The notes below the pieces were generated by a model that saw nothing but the letters and a program-made list of their open reading frames with translations, did no database searches and had not been told where the DNA came from. A stretch of DNA of 64,000 bases. Source: Phocoena phocoena. Its lineage: Eukaryota; Chordata; Mammalia; Artiodactyla; Phocoenidae. The DNA lies in the NCBI RefSeq assembly GCF_963924675.1, contig NC_089220.1:169804761-169868760 (forward strand). Direction: 5' to 3'. This document shows, piece after piece, positions 20,622-32,404 of the stretch. The position numbers and the translations under genes are program-made. Within the stretch, counting starts at the first letter, position 1, and each line of letters begins with the position of its first letter.

Positions 20622-21035
20622 TGCAGCAGCTTTGGGCTGGTACATTGTGTTATTTCTGCCCATCCCCTTTGTCTAGTTAACCCTCACTTGTCTTTAAGAT
20701 TTCTGCTCATCTATTGCCTTCTCAGGAAGCCTTCCCTGATGTCTCAGAACAAGTAAGTTCTCCCGTTAAACCCTCTTAGGCTATTGGGTACCTTGTCCTC
20801 AAAGCACTGACTTCCAGTTTTAACTTCCCGTGAGTTTGCATAATTATTATATTAGCACTGTTGAGTGAATGATTGTCAGAACTCTACCAGTGGAACGTAA
20901 TCTCGATACAAATATGGAATCGTGTTTGGTTTTGTTCACCATCCTATCTCTAGAACTCAGCACAACAGCTGGCACTTAGCAGGTGTTCTTTATTAGATGA
21001 ATGAACAAACACCTGAGTGAATGAATGAATCTTCA
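20622..21035 (+). repeat. L2-like fragment
   Basis: GATTTCTGCTCATCTATTGC, CTCAGGAAGCCTTCCCTGAT, TCTAGAACTCAGCACAACAG and GCTGGCACTTAGCAGGTGTT follow the L2 3' region in order and end in GAATGAATGAATC. Confidence 0.75.
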
Positions 21036-23920
21036 TTTAGTGAGGAAACTGAGGTAGAAATATGTCGTACCCCGATTGATTAGTATAGCTACAAAATATA
21101 ATTTAGAATATTTGATTTCTGCAGTTACTACTGCCCATCTTCTCCCAAATCACTCTGTAGAAAGAGATGCCTTAAAATCAGCTGACGCTTGCATAGGTGA
21201 TCCGCACCCCAGAACAAATGTTGATAACACAGATGCTGAAGTCCTACCTGACAAGAGGCCAGCCACTAACTTCTCCAAGCCTTGATGTGGTACTCTCATT
21301 TATAACCCCTCTCACTGGTGTCAAGAATCAAAAGTAACAGAATGCACTTGACAGTACTCTGTAAACTATAAAAGGATGCATGTCTGTTTTTCTTGAAGTT
21401 AGAAAGTGTGAAAAATTGTCTCTCAAATTGATGGGATTTTGAAAAGACACCACTTTGTGAAGAATAGGGCATTCTGAGGAGATTAGGCGAAGACCTGCCA
21501 TTTAGTTAAATAATCATTTCTAGGCAATGGCAGAGAAATTAGATCCCCCAGTCTCCATCAGCCCCAGCCCAAAAGACCCCTAAACAAACATACAATTTAA
21601 CCAAAAAACTGGCTACTCTCCTTCTGATGGGATTACTGTCTCCAAGCCCCACCTGAGTAGAAGTTTAGAAGCCCTCACTATTCAGAGGTAGTGTGTGATA
21701 TTGGTCAAAAGAAAAACTTCTGAGTTGACTTCCACGATGCTTTCATAGTAAATTAGCATATGTTGGGAGGGACTGGCCCGAAGTGAGTTGCTTGATGTAG
21801 TGACTGACAGCTAATTTTAAACCTTGAAAGTATTATTTTCTCACTGGAACCAAGGAAAGTGCTTTCAAGGAGGATGAAAACATACCCCGTGTCAGACTCA
21901 AAAATATTTTCTGAACAAAGTAAAGACTGAGCTCCTGCTTTGTTTGTAAACATGTTGTTAGAAAATTCAAGAATGAGTTTTTCAAACTCAAGAGTTTTGA
22001 ATGGTCCTATTGCAAAGACGTGACTCTTTGTCAATGTAAGAAAATGCTGTTGCAAACACAGGGTGTGTAACATTCAAGCACATCTGCAGAAACACAAACA
22101 CATCATCCTTTACTGACAGGCACCAACGGCCATAATGGGTGGCAGAAAAGGTTGAAGCAAACAAATGCACAAACTTGACAAAAGGTAGAAAGGAACGGGA
22201 TAAATTTGCTAATTGTTCTTGGTGCAAGTCTATTTTTTTCCGCTATAACCATAACACATGTTATAGATCATCAGAGAAAAGGCTCAGCCCCGTACCATAT
22301 GTGGGCACTAAATAATATGAAAAGCACAGCCCTTGGAAAACATACATTGCCGGAATGAAATGATGAAAGAGGAACAGCAAAAATAGCAAATTGAGCATCA
22401 AAGCCTAGCTTTGCACATGTGGGAATGTTTTTTGAAATCAGGCATCATCCATCGGTCCCAGGCTGGTTGTATTAGTTGCTTTAGAAGATGCAAATGAATC
22501 ATGGCAAACCCAATCCCCTTTTAGAGGAATTGTTCATCATTAGGAGAATTTACCACTGACATCATCATAACTCATGCAGACAGTTGATAAAGTTGCACTT
22601 TCAAAATGATTCCTATTTCTAGAACCTCTCAGTTTCAGAAACACAATTCCTACTAAGAAGTAAATGCACGACTCATTCTCTGTGACTATAGACCCCATCC
22701 TGGCGTGATAAAGCAACCTCCTCTGTTGGCTCACCTACTGTCGTTTTTCTGTTTTTGTTTTTGTTTTCTGGCAGCGTTTGTGGGAAATGCAGTACATACA
22801 GGTCAATGTAGGCCTGGTTCTGTGGGCCACAGATAGTCAGTGTCGGAACATTGGGTCAGAACCACTCTATATAATTAAAAAAAGGACTCTTCCCAAATTC
22901 CTGACACTTGGCTGTCACTCTAACCACTGGTCTGTATTTTCTTCTAGAAGAAGCAGTGATGGGTGGACCACGGATGATTTTAAAACCATGTAAGAAACCA
23001 CACTTCTTGGAAGAAGATGGGAACATACACTGGGACATTTTCCCACTCCTAGTTTCTTCCCTACAGCTTATATCTTAAAGTCAGGAAGAGCAGGTAAGTT
23101 TCCTCTTTGGGCTTTGTTCAGCAGGTTTCAGAAAATAAAAAACAGAAAGAAAGTTGACAACTCTCATGAAGGGTACTGTTTCTACAAATAGACCAAAAAT
23201 GAAAAAATTGAAAAAATGAATGACATCCAACTGAAAAAAAAATAATCTAAAACAGGCTCCATATGCCTTACATATGTGGTCTCCATCTTTGGGGCCAGAA
23301 GCAATTTATGGCACAGCGATAATTCAGGTTATTGGTCTTATTTATCTCAATTTTCCCATAGTTCATACTGGTGATAAGGGGTGGGGTGGTAGGGTACAAA
23401 GGTGGATTCATCATGATACAAATGAAGCTTAAACGTCAGGGCCCGTCACTTCTTGGGGTCTTTTCCAGGTCTTTGGGATGATACCTAGTAATATGTGTAC
23501 GTAGCCATATTTGCATAAGGGAGCTATTTTAATTGTTGTCAGTTATGACTACTGTCTCTTTCTGCACTGACCTACCCTCTGTTAAGCTTCCCATCTTGAT
23601 CACGTAGCACTGGAATGGCCACAGGTATTTTTTGGAATTGAGCTCAGGGGAAGTTGAGTTGGGATACATGTAGTTTGGGTTTAGAGGGATATATATATAT
23701 GAAGTTCACAGTCATTCTCCACCTATCTATGAACAGATGGAAATGGATGATAACCATTGAAGGAATGGTTTCCAGCCTTACTCCTCACCCTTAAGTGCTG
23801 ACTTACCTTCTGTTGTCCATGAAGGTACAGGGCCCGGGGTCTTACCCAGATATTACTACATCTTACAGCACCTGGCTATGGAAGTGTGTGGCCTCCACAT
23901 AGGAGAAATCAGGTTTATAA
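21036..23920. other. Long intergenic stretch, no gene recognised
   Basis: No ORF above 106 codons and none with a domain. A T-rich GTTTTT simple repeat lies at 22744-22768. No young repeat is seen. Confidence 0.5.
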
Positions 23921-23924
23921 TGCA

Positions 23925-24353
23925 AGGAGCCAATATGCAGCAGCATGGATGGACCTAGAGATTATCATACTAAGTGAAGGAAGCCAGACAGAGAAAGACA
24001 AATATCATATGATATTGCTTATATACGGACTCTAAAAAATATGATACTAATGAACTTATTTACAAAACAGAAATAGACTCACAGACATAGAAAACAAACT
24101 TATGGTTACCAAAAGGGAAGGGGGTAGGGATAAATTAGGAGTTTGGGACTGAAATATACACACTACTATATATAAAATAGGTAACCAATAAGGACCTACT
24201 GTGTAGCACAGGGAACTATACTCAGTATCTTGTAATAACCTATAACGGAAGAGAATATTAAAAAGAATATATATTTGTATATATGTGTATAACTGAATCA
24301 CTTTGCTGTACACCTGAAACTAACACAACACTGTAAATCAATTATATTTCAAT
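23925..24353 (+). mobile_element. L1 3' end, 5' truncated
   Basis: It starts near GCAGCATGGATGGACCTAGA and includes GAAGCCAGACAGAGAAAGAC, ATGAACTTATTTACAAAACA, GGTTACCAAAAGGGAAGGGG, TAGCACAGGGAACTATACTC, CTGTACACCTGAAACTAACA and a final CAATAAAAAG. Its A-tail served as the insertion site of the SINE at 24368. Confidence 0.92.
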
Positions 24354-24367
24354 AAAAAGTATGTATA

Positions 24368-24558
24368 GGGCTTCCCTGGTGGCGCAGTGGTTGAGAGTCT
24401 GCCTGCCGATGCAGGGGACACGGGTTCATGCCCCGGTCCAGGAAGATCCCACATGCTGCGGAGCGCCTAGGCCCATGAGCCATGGCCGCTGAGCCTGCGC
24501 GTCTGGAGCCTGTGCTCCGCAACGGGAGAGGCCACAACAGTGAGAGGATCGCATGGCA

Positions 24559-24584
<26 letters not shown>
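24368..24584 (+). mobile_element. CHR-type SINE, short young subfamily
   Basis: The head GGGCTTCCCTGGTGGCGCAGTGG has an A box and the B-box region GGTTCATGCCC. The body CGCTGAGCCTGCGCGTCTGG and GCAACGGGAGAGGCCACAAC identifies the cetacean CHR-2-like subtype. A perfect 14-bp target duplication (24354-24367 and 24585-24598) and a long uninterrupted A-tail indicate a recent insertion. Confidence 0.94.
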
Positions 24585-24592
<8 letters not shown>

Positions 24593-24599
24593 TGTATAT

Positions 24600-25580
24600 A
24601 CAAATGCAGGGAGCCAGACACTAGTCTGCGGAGAAATCTTCCATTCAACAGACCAGCAAAATTATAAGTAGGGAGTTTGGTTCTCATAACCCCCAGTCAA
24701 AAGTGAAAGTGTTGTCTCTGTCAGGAGTGTATATAATATAAAAAGGCAATTGTAAAAGCATCATGTAATTTTTTCTTTATCAAAGGAAATAGAACATAAC
24801 TGAATTTTTCCAGAATTCCTTTGTTTAGAGCTCTCTTTTATTGTAGTTTTACTATAAACAGTATGTTTGATAATAGGCCATGCATAGAAGAAACTTGAGA
24901 GGATTTCCAAATCTGACAGTCCTACAAATGTGCCCAATATTTCCAAAGACAAGTTGTGAATCTGAACAAGACCTTTCTCAACTAACAGTAATAAAAACAC
25001 AGATTTTGATCAGCCATGTTAGAGGAAAGATCAACTTCTCCTTCTCCTCCCTCACTACAGAAAATATTACAAAGTCATTGCCTCGTGAAGAACAGACGGA
25101 AGAGTAGGCAGCTGAAGTATGTAGGAAAAAATGTATAATAGAGATGTATCAGGCAGTTAATTAATAAATTTGTTACTATTTTGGATTTCATGATGCTTAT
25201 GGTATTTGTCACCTTTCTTCTGTTTGTAACATGTTGTGATTTTCCTTCCACACCTAAGTTTGTATAATTTTTTATTATTTTTCTTTTAAAACATCCTCGC
25301 CCCAATTATATAACATTCAGGCTCCATGATTAACCCTTGTGAGAAAGAAGTCCTGAGGAAGAGTCACTTCGGGAAGACAAAAGTCCCTGCAGGGAAGAGA
25401 CCTGCGTTGCCTGACATGCTCCAGCAGAGCTACAGCCATTGTTTTGAGACTGGGATGGGGATCTGGAAATGAGGAAGGTTTCCCTCCAGAGCCACACTTG
25501 AGTCCTGCTCTAGAGAAAGCCACTGCTGTACTAAGGGTCAAATCATACCCTTTCAATCATGGGTGATCACGTTTATTCTT
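24600..25580. other. A+T-rich intergenic stretch, no gene
   Basis: Short ORFs only; no repeat assigned. Confidence 0.5.
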
Positions 25581-25581
25581 G

Positions 25582-25715
25582 TAATAATAAAACCCACTAA
25601 CACTTACTGAGTGTTTCTTATGTGCCAAGCCATGGTCTTCTTTTGAACTGAGTTAATCCTCATGATAACCTCGTCAAACCATTATTCGTGACCCTCATTC
25701 TTAGATGTCACATAA
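25582..25715 (-). repeat. MIR, reverse orientation
   Basis: AACACTTACTGAGTGTTTCT, TATGTGCCAAGCCATGG and GAGTTAATCCTCATGATAAC match reverse-complement MIR. Confidence 0.75.
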
Positions 25716-25754
25716 TCCCTTTTGCTCTCTATTAGCGCTTCCTACTAATCTCAT

Positions 25755-26205
25755 GAATCACATGAAGTAAGTCAGAAAGAGAAAGACAAATACCGTACGC
25801 TAACACATATATATATGGAATCTAAAAAAAAAAAAAATGGTTCTGAAGAACCTAGGGGCAGGACAGGAATAAAGACGCAGATGTAGAGAATGGACTTGAG
25901 GACACGGGGAAGGGGAAGGGTAAGCTGGGACAAAGTGAGAGAGTGGCATGGACATATATACACTACCAAATGTAAAATAGATAGCTAGTGGGAAGCAGCC
26001 GCATAGCACAGGGAGATCATCTCAGTGCTTTGTGACCACCTAGAGGGGTGGGATAGGGAGGGTGGGAGGGAGATGCAAGAGGGAGGAGAAATGGGGATAT
26101 ATGTATATGTATAGCTGATTCACTTTGTTATACAGCAGAAACTAACACAACAATGTAAAGCAATTATACTCCAATAAAGATGCTAAAAAATATATATATA
26201 TATAT
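25755..26205 (+). mobile_element. L1 3' end, distinct subfamily
   Basis: It begins ATGAAGTAAGTCAGAAAGAG and has a G-rich 3' UTR (GGACTTGAGGACACGGGGAA, TAGAGGGGTGGGATAGGGAG) unlike the copies at 24 and 41 kb. It ends GCAATTATACTCCAATAAAG then an AT-repeat tail. The ending differs from the CTGTAAATCAACTATA ending of other copies, so at least two L1 lineages are present. Confidence 0.9.
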
Positions 26206-26297
26206 TTTTAAGTCACTGCCACAGTGACTCAGATGCAGCCTCTTGAGGCTTTTGCAAGCACCTGCTTGCTATCTGACAGTGGAATAACCTCCTTCAG

Positions 26298-26465
26298 CTC
26301 AGAGGCTCTCCAGCTGGACTGCACAATAGAATCACCTAGAAAGCTTTAAAAACATACATATGTAGGCACCAGATCAATTAAATCAGAATCTCTAGGAGTC
26401 AGACCTGGGCATGGGTTGCTTTAAAAGCTCCCCAATTGAATCAAAAGTCCAGCTAGGGACTGACA
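26298..26465 (+). mobile_element. MER5/Charlie-like DNA transposon fragment
   Basis: CTGCACAATAGAATCACCTA, AAAGCTTTAAAAACATACAT, CAGAATCTCTAGGAGTCAGA and CTGGGCATGGGTTGC follow the MER5-type hAT layout. Old and diverged. Confidence 0.65.
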
Positions 26466-26539
26466 GCCATCACTTCTGCCAATGGAGAAACTGTAAACCA
26501 TGAAAACATTGCTATGAAATAATAGAAAAAAACATATAT

Positions 26540-27350
26540 GGTTCTCTGTCCCCCGTTTCTGGCACAGAGCTCCTCAAACTCTTGTAATTTCCTAAGCGCA
26601 CAAGGGGCATCTTTTGTTCTACTATTTGGTCTTTGACTCTGGTTCCTGACACAGAGCTCCTAAATGCCTTAGAATTTCCTGGATGACAGGAATGTCTTTT
26701 GTTCTAATGAGGTGACTCTTGCTGGGCTCCTGGACGGCTTCAGAATGGGGACTGGTCACCAGAAAGATCAAGCCATGATTAGAAACTTGGAACTTTCAGC
26801 CCCACCCCCATCCTCTGGGAAGAGGAGAGGTGCTGGAGACTGAGTTACAGACTGATCATGCCTATGTGATGGAGCTTCCACAAAAATCCCCCAAACACGG
26901 GGTTTAAAAAGCTTCTGGGTTGGTGAACATATCCACGTGCTGGGATAATGGTGCCTGCCAATTCCACGGGGACAGAAGCCCCTGCACTCAGGACCTTCCC
27001 AGACCTTTGCCCTCTGAATCTCTTCATCTGGCTGTTCATCTGTATCCTTTCTCATCTCCTTTATCATGTAATAAACTGATAAATGTGTTTCCCTGAGTTC
27101 TGTGAGCTGTTCTAGCAAATGATCAAATCCAAGGAGGGGATCGTGGGAACCTCCAATTTGTAGCCAAGTCAGCCAGAAGTTGTGGGTAAACTGGAGACTT
27201 GTGACTGGTGTCTGAAGTGTGGGGGAAGTCCTTAACCTGAGCCCTTAACCTGAACTCGTGCTAACTCCAGGCAGTTAGTGTCGGAATTGCTTGGTGTGGA
27301 AAACCTACCCATCTGGCATCAGAAGCATTGTGAGTATAAAGCAGAGTGAG
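26540..27350 (+). repeat. Old LTR-like repeat, copy 2, with duplicated start
   Basis: Same family as 9440-10262 (TGCCCTCTGAATCTCTTCAT, CCTGAGTTCTGTGAGC, CTAGCAAATGATCAAATCC, GTGGGAACCTCC). Its beginning is present twice in tandem: CTGGCACAGAGCTCCT at about 26561 and CTGACACAGAGCTCCT at about 26647. ATGTAATAAACTG at about 27066 may be the old poly(A) signal area. Confidence 0.6.
27207..27318 (+). repeat. 112-bp local duplicate, left copy
   Basis: This matches 28730-28841 over 112 bases with 5 differences (about 95.5%) and no gaps. It includes the doubled phrase CCTTAACCTGAGCC/CCTTAACCTGAAC. It is part of the LTR-like repeat at 26540-27350, while the right copy has no other part of that repeat. 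Confidence 0.9.
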
Positions 27351-27489
27351 AGTAAAGGAAAACAGAGGGTTTTTCCTTAGACAATTGCCTAAATGAAATA
27401 CATAAAAACGGCCATTACCACTAGTAAACGTACCACTAGTAAATAAAGGCACTCTTGATGAACTTTTCCCAAGATAAAAAGCGGTAAGA

Positions 27490-28445
27490 ATACAGTACAT
27501 TAAAAAAAATAATAAAAAGCTAAAAATAGAACTACTATATGATCCAGCAATTCCAATCCTGGGTATATATTCGAAGAAAATGAAAACGCTCTCGTGAAAA
27601 GAGAATGCACCCCAATGTTCATAGCAGCACTGTTTACAATAGCCGAGATTTAGAAGCAACTATCATCAAAAAAGAACACACAAATAACAAACATTGGAGA
27701 AGATGTAGAGAAAAGGGAACCCTCGTACACTGCTGGTGGGAATGTAAATTGGTGCAGCCACTGTGGAAAACAATATGGAAGTTTCTCAAAAAACTAAAAA
27801 TAGAATTACCATATGACCCAGCAATTCCACTCCTTCGTATATATCCAAAAAACAAAACAAAACAAAACACTAATTCAAAAAGATACATGCACCCCAATGT
27901 TCATAGTAACATTATTTACAATGGCCAAGATATGGAAGCAACCTAAGTGTCCATCAACAGATGAATGGATAAAGAAGATGTGGTACATATATACAATGGA
28001 CTACTACTCAGCCAAAAAAAGAATGAAATAATGCCATTTGCAACAAGGTGGATGGACTTATGCTGGCATTAAGGGCATTATGCTAAGTGAAATAAGTCAG
28101 ACAGGGAAAGACCAATACCGTATGATCACTTATATGTAGAATCTAAAAAACACAACAAACTACTGAATATAACAAAAAAGAAGCAGACTCACAGATACAG
28201 AGAACAACCAAATGGTTACCAGTGGGGAGAAGGAAGGGGGGAGGGGCAATATAGGGGTGGGGGAGTAACAGGTACAAACTATCAGGTATAAAATAAGCTT
28301 CAAGGATATATTGTACAACACAGGAAATATAACCAATATTTTATAATAACTATAAATGGAATATAACCTTTAAAAATTACGAATCACTATATTATACACC
28401 TGTAATTTATTTAATATTGTACAGGAACAATACTTCAATAAAACA
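27490..28445 (+). mobile_element. L1 ORF2 3' end and 3' UTR with a repeated segment
   Basis: The ORF2 C-terminal reading is visible ([13 protein letters not shown] at about 27730-27770; TDEWIKKMWYIYTM in another frame at about 27955-27995). The segment 27513-27658 is a diverged second copy of 27797-27945, so part of ORF2 occurs twice before the normal order resumes. The 3' UTR runs to about 28445 and ends near CAATACTTCAATAAAAC. Multiple stops and frameshifts. Confidence 0.85.
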
Positions 28446-28729
28446 ACAATAACATTTCCCATTTGTATATACTTTAGTATTATATTTACAGCACACTTTC
28501 ACAAATATGCCCTGATTTATCCCTTATACTGCTATGAAGCTATACTCTATAATTGAGAAAACAAAGGCTCTGAGAGAATAAAAGACTTTCTGAAAAGTCT
28601 TCCCTGAGCAAAATTGGTTTCTCCCTTGAAAATTCGATTTGTTTTCTTGACTCTTCCCCAGGAGGCTGTGAGCTCCTGAAGATGGGCTGGTATTTTGTAC
28701 GTGTCCCATTAAACCAACCCTGCTTGGTT
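28446..28729. other. Intergenic, possible MIR remnant
   Basis: ATTTACAGCACACTTTCACA and ATTGAGAAAACAAAGGCTCT weakly recall reverse MIR, but the match is too poor to call. Confidence 0.35.
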
Positions 28730-28841
28730 GGTGTCTGAAGTGTGGGGGAAGTCCTTAACCTGAGCCCTTAACCTGAACTTGTGCTAACTCCAGGCACTTC
28801 GTGTCAGAATTGCTTGGTGTGGGAAACCTACCCATCTGGCA
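28730..28841 (+). repeat. 112-bp local duplicate, right copy
   Basis: Duplicate of 27207-27318; flanks on both sides differ. See the left copy for the comparison. Confidence 0.9.
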
Positions 28842-30570
28842 GGTAAAAGGTCTGGGAGCAGGTAAAGCTGCCCAGGAGACGGTAAGTCTCATCTGGGACT
28901 CCTTCAGTTCACCCAGGCCCAGTGCAGCTGCCTTTTGCTTTCAGCTTCCCTTCCTTCTCCAAGCCCCTTAGCCCAGCTCTGCAGACAGCTAACTGGTCAA
29001 CCTGGCCTCTTAGGTCAGTGAACTAGTTTAGACCTGCCGTCCTGACTTTCCCCTCCACAAATGCTTTCCAGACGCACCTGTGGGAATTAACTGCTGGCTG
29101 AGGACAGGCTGTGTGGGTCATAGGCATCTGCCCTCTGGCCAGCCTGGCTTGGCTGACCAGCGCAGCTTGGCCAGAGACAAACCATGGACAAGCATGAGGT
29201 GTGATTAGCCTTTGAGTCCCAATTGCCTATCAAGGGCCAGGCACACAACTGTTATTCAGTAAGTGCCTGATGCAGCAAGTTGAGGCTGAAGCAGGAAGAA
29301 AATGTTTTCCAGGCCTGGTGTCCAATAATTCAGTGTTCTCTTCAACACACCTGTAACACGAAGGGAGGTTCCTAAAAAAGTCCCCCTGAGGTGGGGCTAG
29401 GCCACCCTGCTCGCTTGATTTAGAATCTTGATTTTTATGTAACTTGATGAAACATGAGAGGACAAATAGGAGATAAAAAGAAAGTGGGAGACAGATGTAA
29501 GAAGCCAGGACCCCCAAACTCATTCGTAATCAGCAACAAATAAGACAGACTCATCTGGACTAAGGAATTACCCTCAAACACCAAGCTGTTGGAGAACTGA
29601 CTCTAAAACCAAGGTTTCAAAAAAAAAAAAAAAAAAAATGGACCAACTAACCATGTTAATTACTGCTTGAATCTCCCATCTGGGAGATTTTTTTCCAGAA
29701 GTCTTTTAGATTCACAATTCGTCATGGGAAACATTGTGTAGACTTTCCAGATTGTTGTCAAATTTGAGAAGATGTCTCTCAAGTTTCTCTTATATATGAT
29801 CTATTACAGACAGAGCTGCTGTTTACAGTAACCACGGGTATGAGCCCTTCAGACACAAGAATTCTGAAAACAAAAAACAAAACAACCCTTCCTGCAAGCC
29901 ACTTGAAAAGTCTTCATCCCACCTGCCCGTGGGCAGAAGAAGGAATGGGGGCTCTGGGAGGACTCTGCCTCTCTGTAAAATCAACTCAGGGCTCCTGGGT
30001 GCGTTTTCCAAGGAGCCGTCCCTTCAATGCAAGTCTGGACATTCCATGAGGAGGGCTTGGGGGGAAGGGTGGCTACACGGTCCTGGGTTGTTTAGCCATT
30101 ACGGTTCATTAAGGGATTCTACACCGCCAAACGATGCCTAAAAATACAAAGGCCAGCTGTGCCTGCTTGCTTTCAAGCAGTTTTGGAAACAAAGAGAGAG
30201 GACCCAAGCCACTCAAGTTAAATGAGCGAAATAAACTGCGTTATAAGAAAGCATCAATGAAGAGCTAGTGACACCTTCCTTCAAGAACCAGGCAGGGGCA
30301 CAGCTACCCCTTTGCTGCTGTGCCTTCACCCCCCTCGGTAAGGCTGGGCTGTCAGGACTGAAACGCCCGTGGCCGGCAGGGACCTGGCTTCATGCCACCA
30401 GTCTGGATGGGAAAGCAGACTCTCTTGTCTCTCCCTTTTTAAGAGCTCTGCATCCCCAGCCAACTGATTCAGAAGGGCCACCCTCCTGCAGGAAACTTTC
30501 CTTCTTTCTCACATTTTGTGTGGGGATGTCTGACTAGGGGAGCCACCACAGGGGAGGGAGGTGAGGATGG
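28842..30570. other. Intergenic, no gene recognised
   Basis: An A-run lies at about 29619-29638. ORFs under 100 codons with no domains. Confidence 0.5.
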
Positions 30571-30571
30571 G

Positions 30572-30605
30572 CCCCCCCCACACACACACACTCTCTCTCT
30601 CTCTT
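30572..30605. repeat. Simple repeat C8 / (CA)n / (CT)n
   Basis: A C-run passes directly into (CA)5-6 and then (CT)7, a compound microsatellite likely to vary in length. Confidence 0.9.
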
Positions 30606-30659
30606 TGAGAAAACAGCATCTCTTGTGAGAGGGGCATGAACTCGTGGAAAGGGCATCCT

Positions 30660-30860
30660 CGTATTTCACTTGCGTGTAAATCACAGGGCTCTGCCAGTTA
30701 CCAGCTGGGTAACTCTGAACAACTTACGTCCCTCCCTGACTTTCAATAACCTCATCTCCGAAAGGTGCCATAAATGCCTAGTTTATCAGGTTGTTTGGAA
30801 AACTGAGTTAGATCCTGCTTACGACACACCTCTCCCAGCGCCTGACACCTAGGAGACGGC
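30660..30860 (+). repeat. MIR, forward orientation
   Basis: CACAGGGCTCTGCCAGTTAC, CAGCTGGGTAACTCTGAACA, CTCATCTCCGAAAGGTGCC, GGAAAACTGAGTTAGATC and CAGCGCCTGACACC follow the MIR consensus order. Confidence 0.75.
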
Positions 30861-32400
30861 AGCTGAAGCGAACCCCTCCCTTTATTTATTGGACATACTA
30901 CACAAGTGACAACAGCTGACGACCCTTCCCCACCATCCCCTATGGCTTTCTCATGCTGCAAAGAAACAGAAGAGGAGCATCGGGTCCCACCTGGTAGACA
31001 GCCCTGGAGATGCACCATGGTTTCAGCATCAGCTGCAGGACCCGCAGGTTCCCCCCTCGGCACGTCCTCAGCACCCGGCAAGTCAGGCCCCATACCAGCC
31101 GGTCCCAGCCACTCAGCAGGTCCTCGGAGCCCTGCGGCCCCGCAGCCATGCCAGCCCAGGCCCCGCCTCTGCCCCTCTGGTCCCAGGACCCACACGCAGG
31201 GCTGTGTTCTTTTCCTAACGCCAAGTTCAAATGTCACTGAGATGTCATCAGGCCAGGAAAATGCAACCCAAATAACTCTGCCTTCTCCTGGTCCTTCATC
31301 CTCACCCCCAGCTTCCCTCCCCACCACCCTCATTAACCTTCTGGGACTGTTTTCCTTCAAGGATGAGCAAACGGCTCGTAAATGAAAATGTTTTCTCGCT
31401 GCCTCTGGGAAGTCTCCAGGGACTAGGTAAAGCTAAGCCTCCCCCACTGTGGACAGGCACTCGGTGGACCTCAGTGGACCCCCAGCTGACTTTCGGCGCA
31501 GATCAGAACAGAATTTAAAGAAGAACGTGAACCCGGAGTCATCGCTGTGCACTCCTGGTTCCGGGATTCCATCCAGGGTGAGAAACAAAGGGGATGGATT
31601 TTCAGCCTCTGTGCCAACATTCCCAAGGCATTCCATCTAGTGTCTTAACTCTTCAAAACTTCGAGAACCAGAGTTTCTGTTCCGCAAGCCAAAAGGCCAG
31701 TTTGGGTGTTTTTTTTTTTTTTTTTCTTTTAAATCAACACTGGGAAAAACTGCTATTTCTGTGGGCAATTTGTAAAAAGCCAGGCATTTACTTTGGAAAC
31801 CTCCCAAGTTTAGGTTAGGAAGAAAAGGGCAGTAAGAAAACTTATCTATTAGATGTAATATCCACATCTGCGATTTTGGAGGGAAGCAGATAAAGGGGGT
31901 AAACGTAGCCTACATCCTTTTCCCCACGAAGGGTCATTTTCTATAAATGCTCTGTGACTTTATCACATATTAGATAAGCCCCATGGCGACCTTAATCCAA
32001 GGAAGGACCTCCAGTTAAACAAGGTACAGCTATTTGAGATGTCAATCAAGTTATTTTGAGTTTTGATTATTGTTATTATTTTATTTATTATGATTATTTT
32101 AAACCATGTTTCAGAAGGGCATCTGCTTCCTAATTCAATAGCTTATAGACCAAAAGACGAGATGCCCAAGTCAGAAGAGGAGGGAAGAGGTAGGAGAAGA
32201 TTCCATCATAACGCAACCTGTACAGTTAAGAGAAGGGCGTGTTTAAGTCTCAACATCATTTTGAGTGCATGGTAGTCACTGAGGCATATTTGCCTTCGGC
32301 ACATTCTTTATATTGATTGATTATCTTGTCTCTTCAACTCAAACCTTTAATGTCATCAGGAAACTAGTAGAACATAACTCACAGAACTCATAAGTCACTA
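30861..32400. other. Intergenic; G+C-rich 30930-31400 with overlapping ORFs, not called
   Basis: A 159-codon plus ORF (30906-31385), rich in Pro/Ser/Ala, overlaps a 202-codon minus ORF (30752-31360). Neither shows a domain. The minus one runs into the MIR at 30660-30860, which argues against coding. A T-run lies at about 31710-31725. I cannot support a gene, but this is the longest non-repeat ORF pair in the window. Confidence 0.4.
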
Positions 32401-32404
32401 CCTT

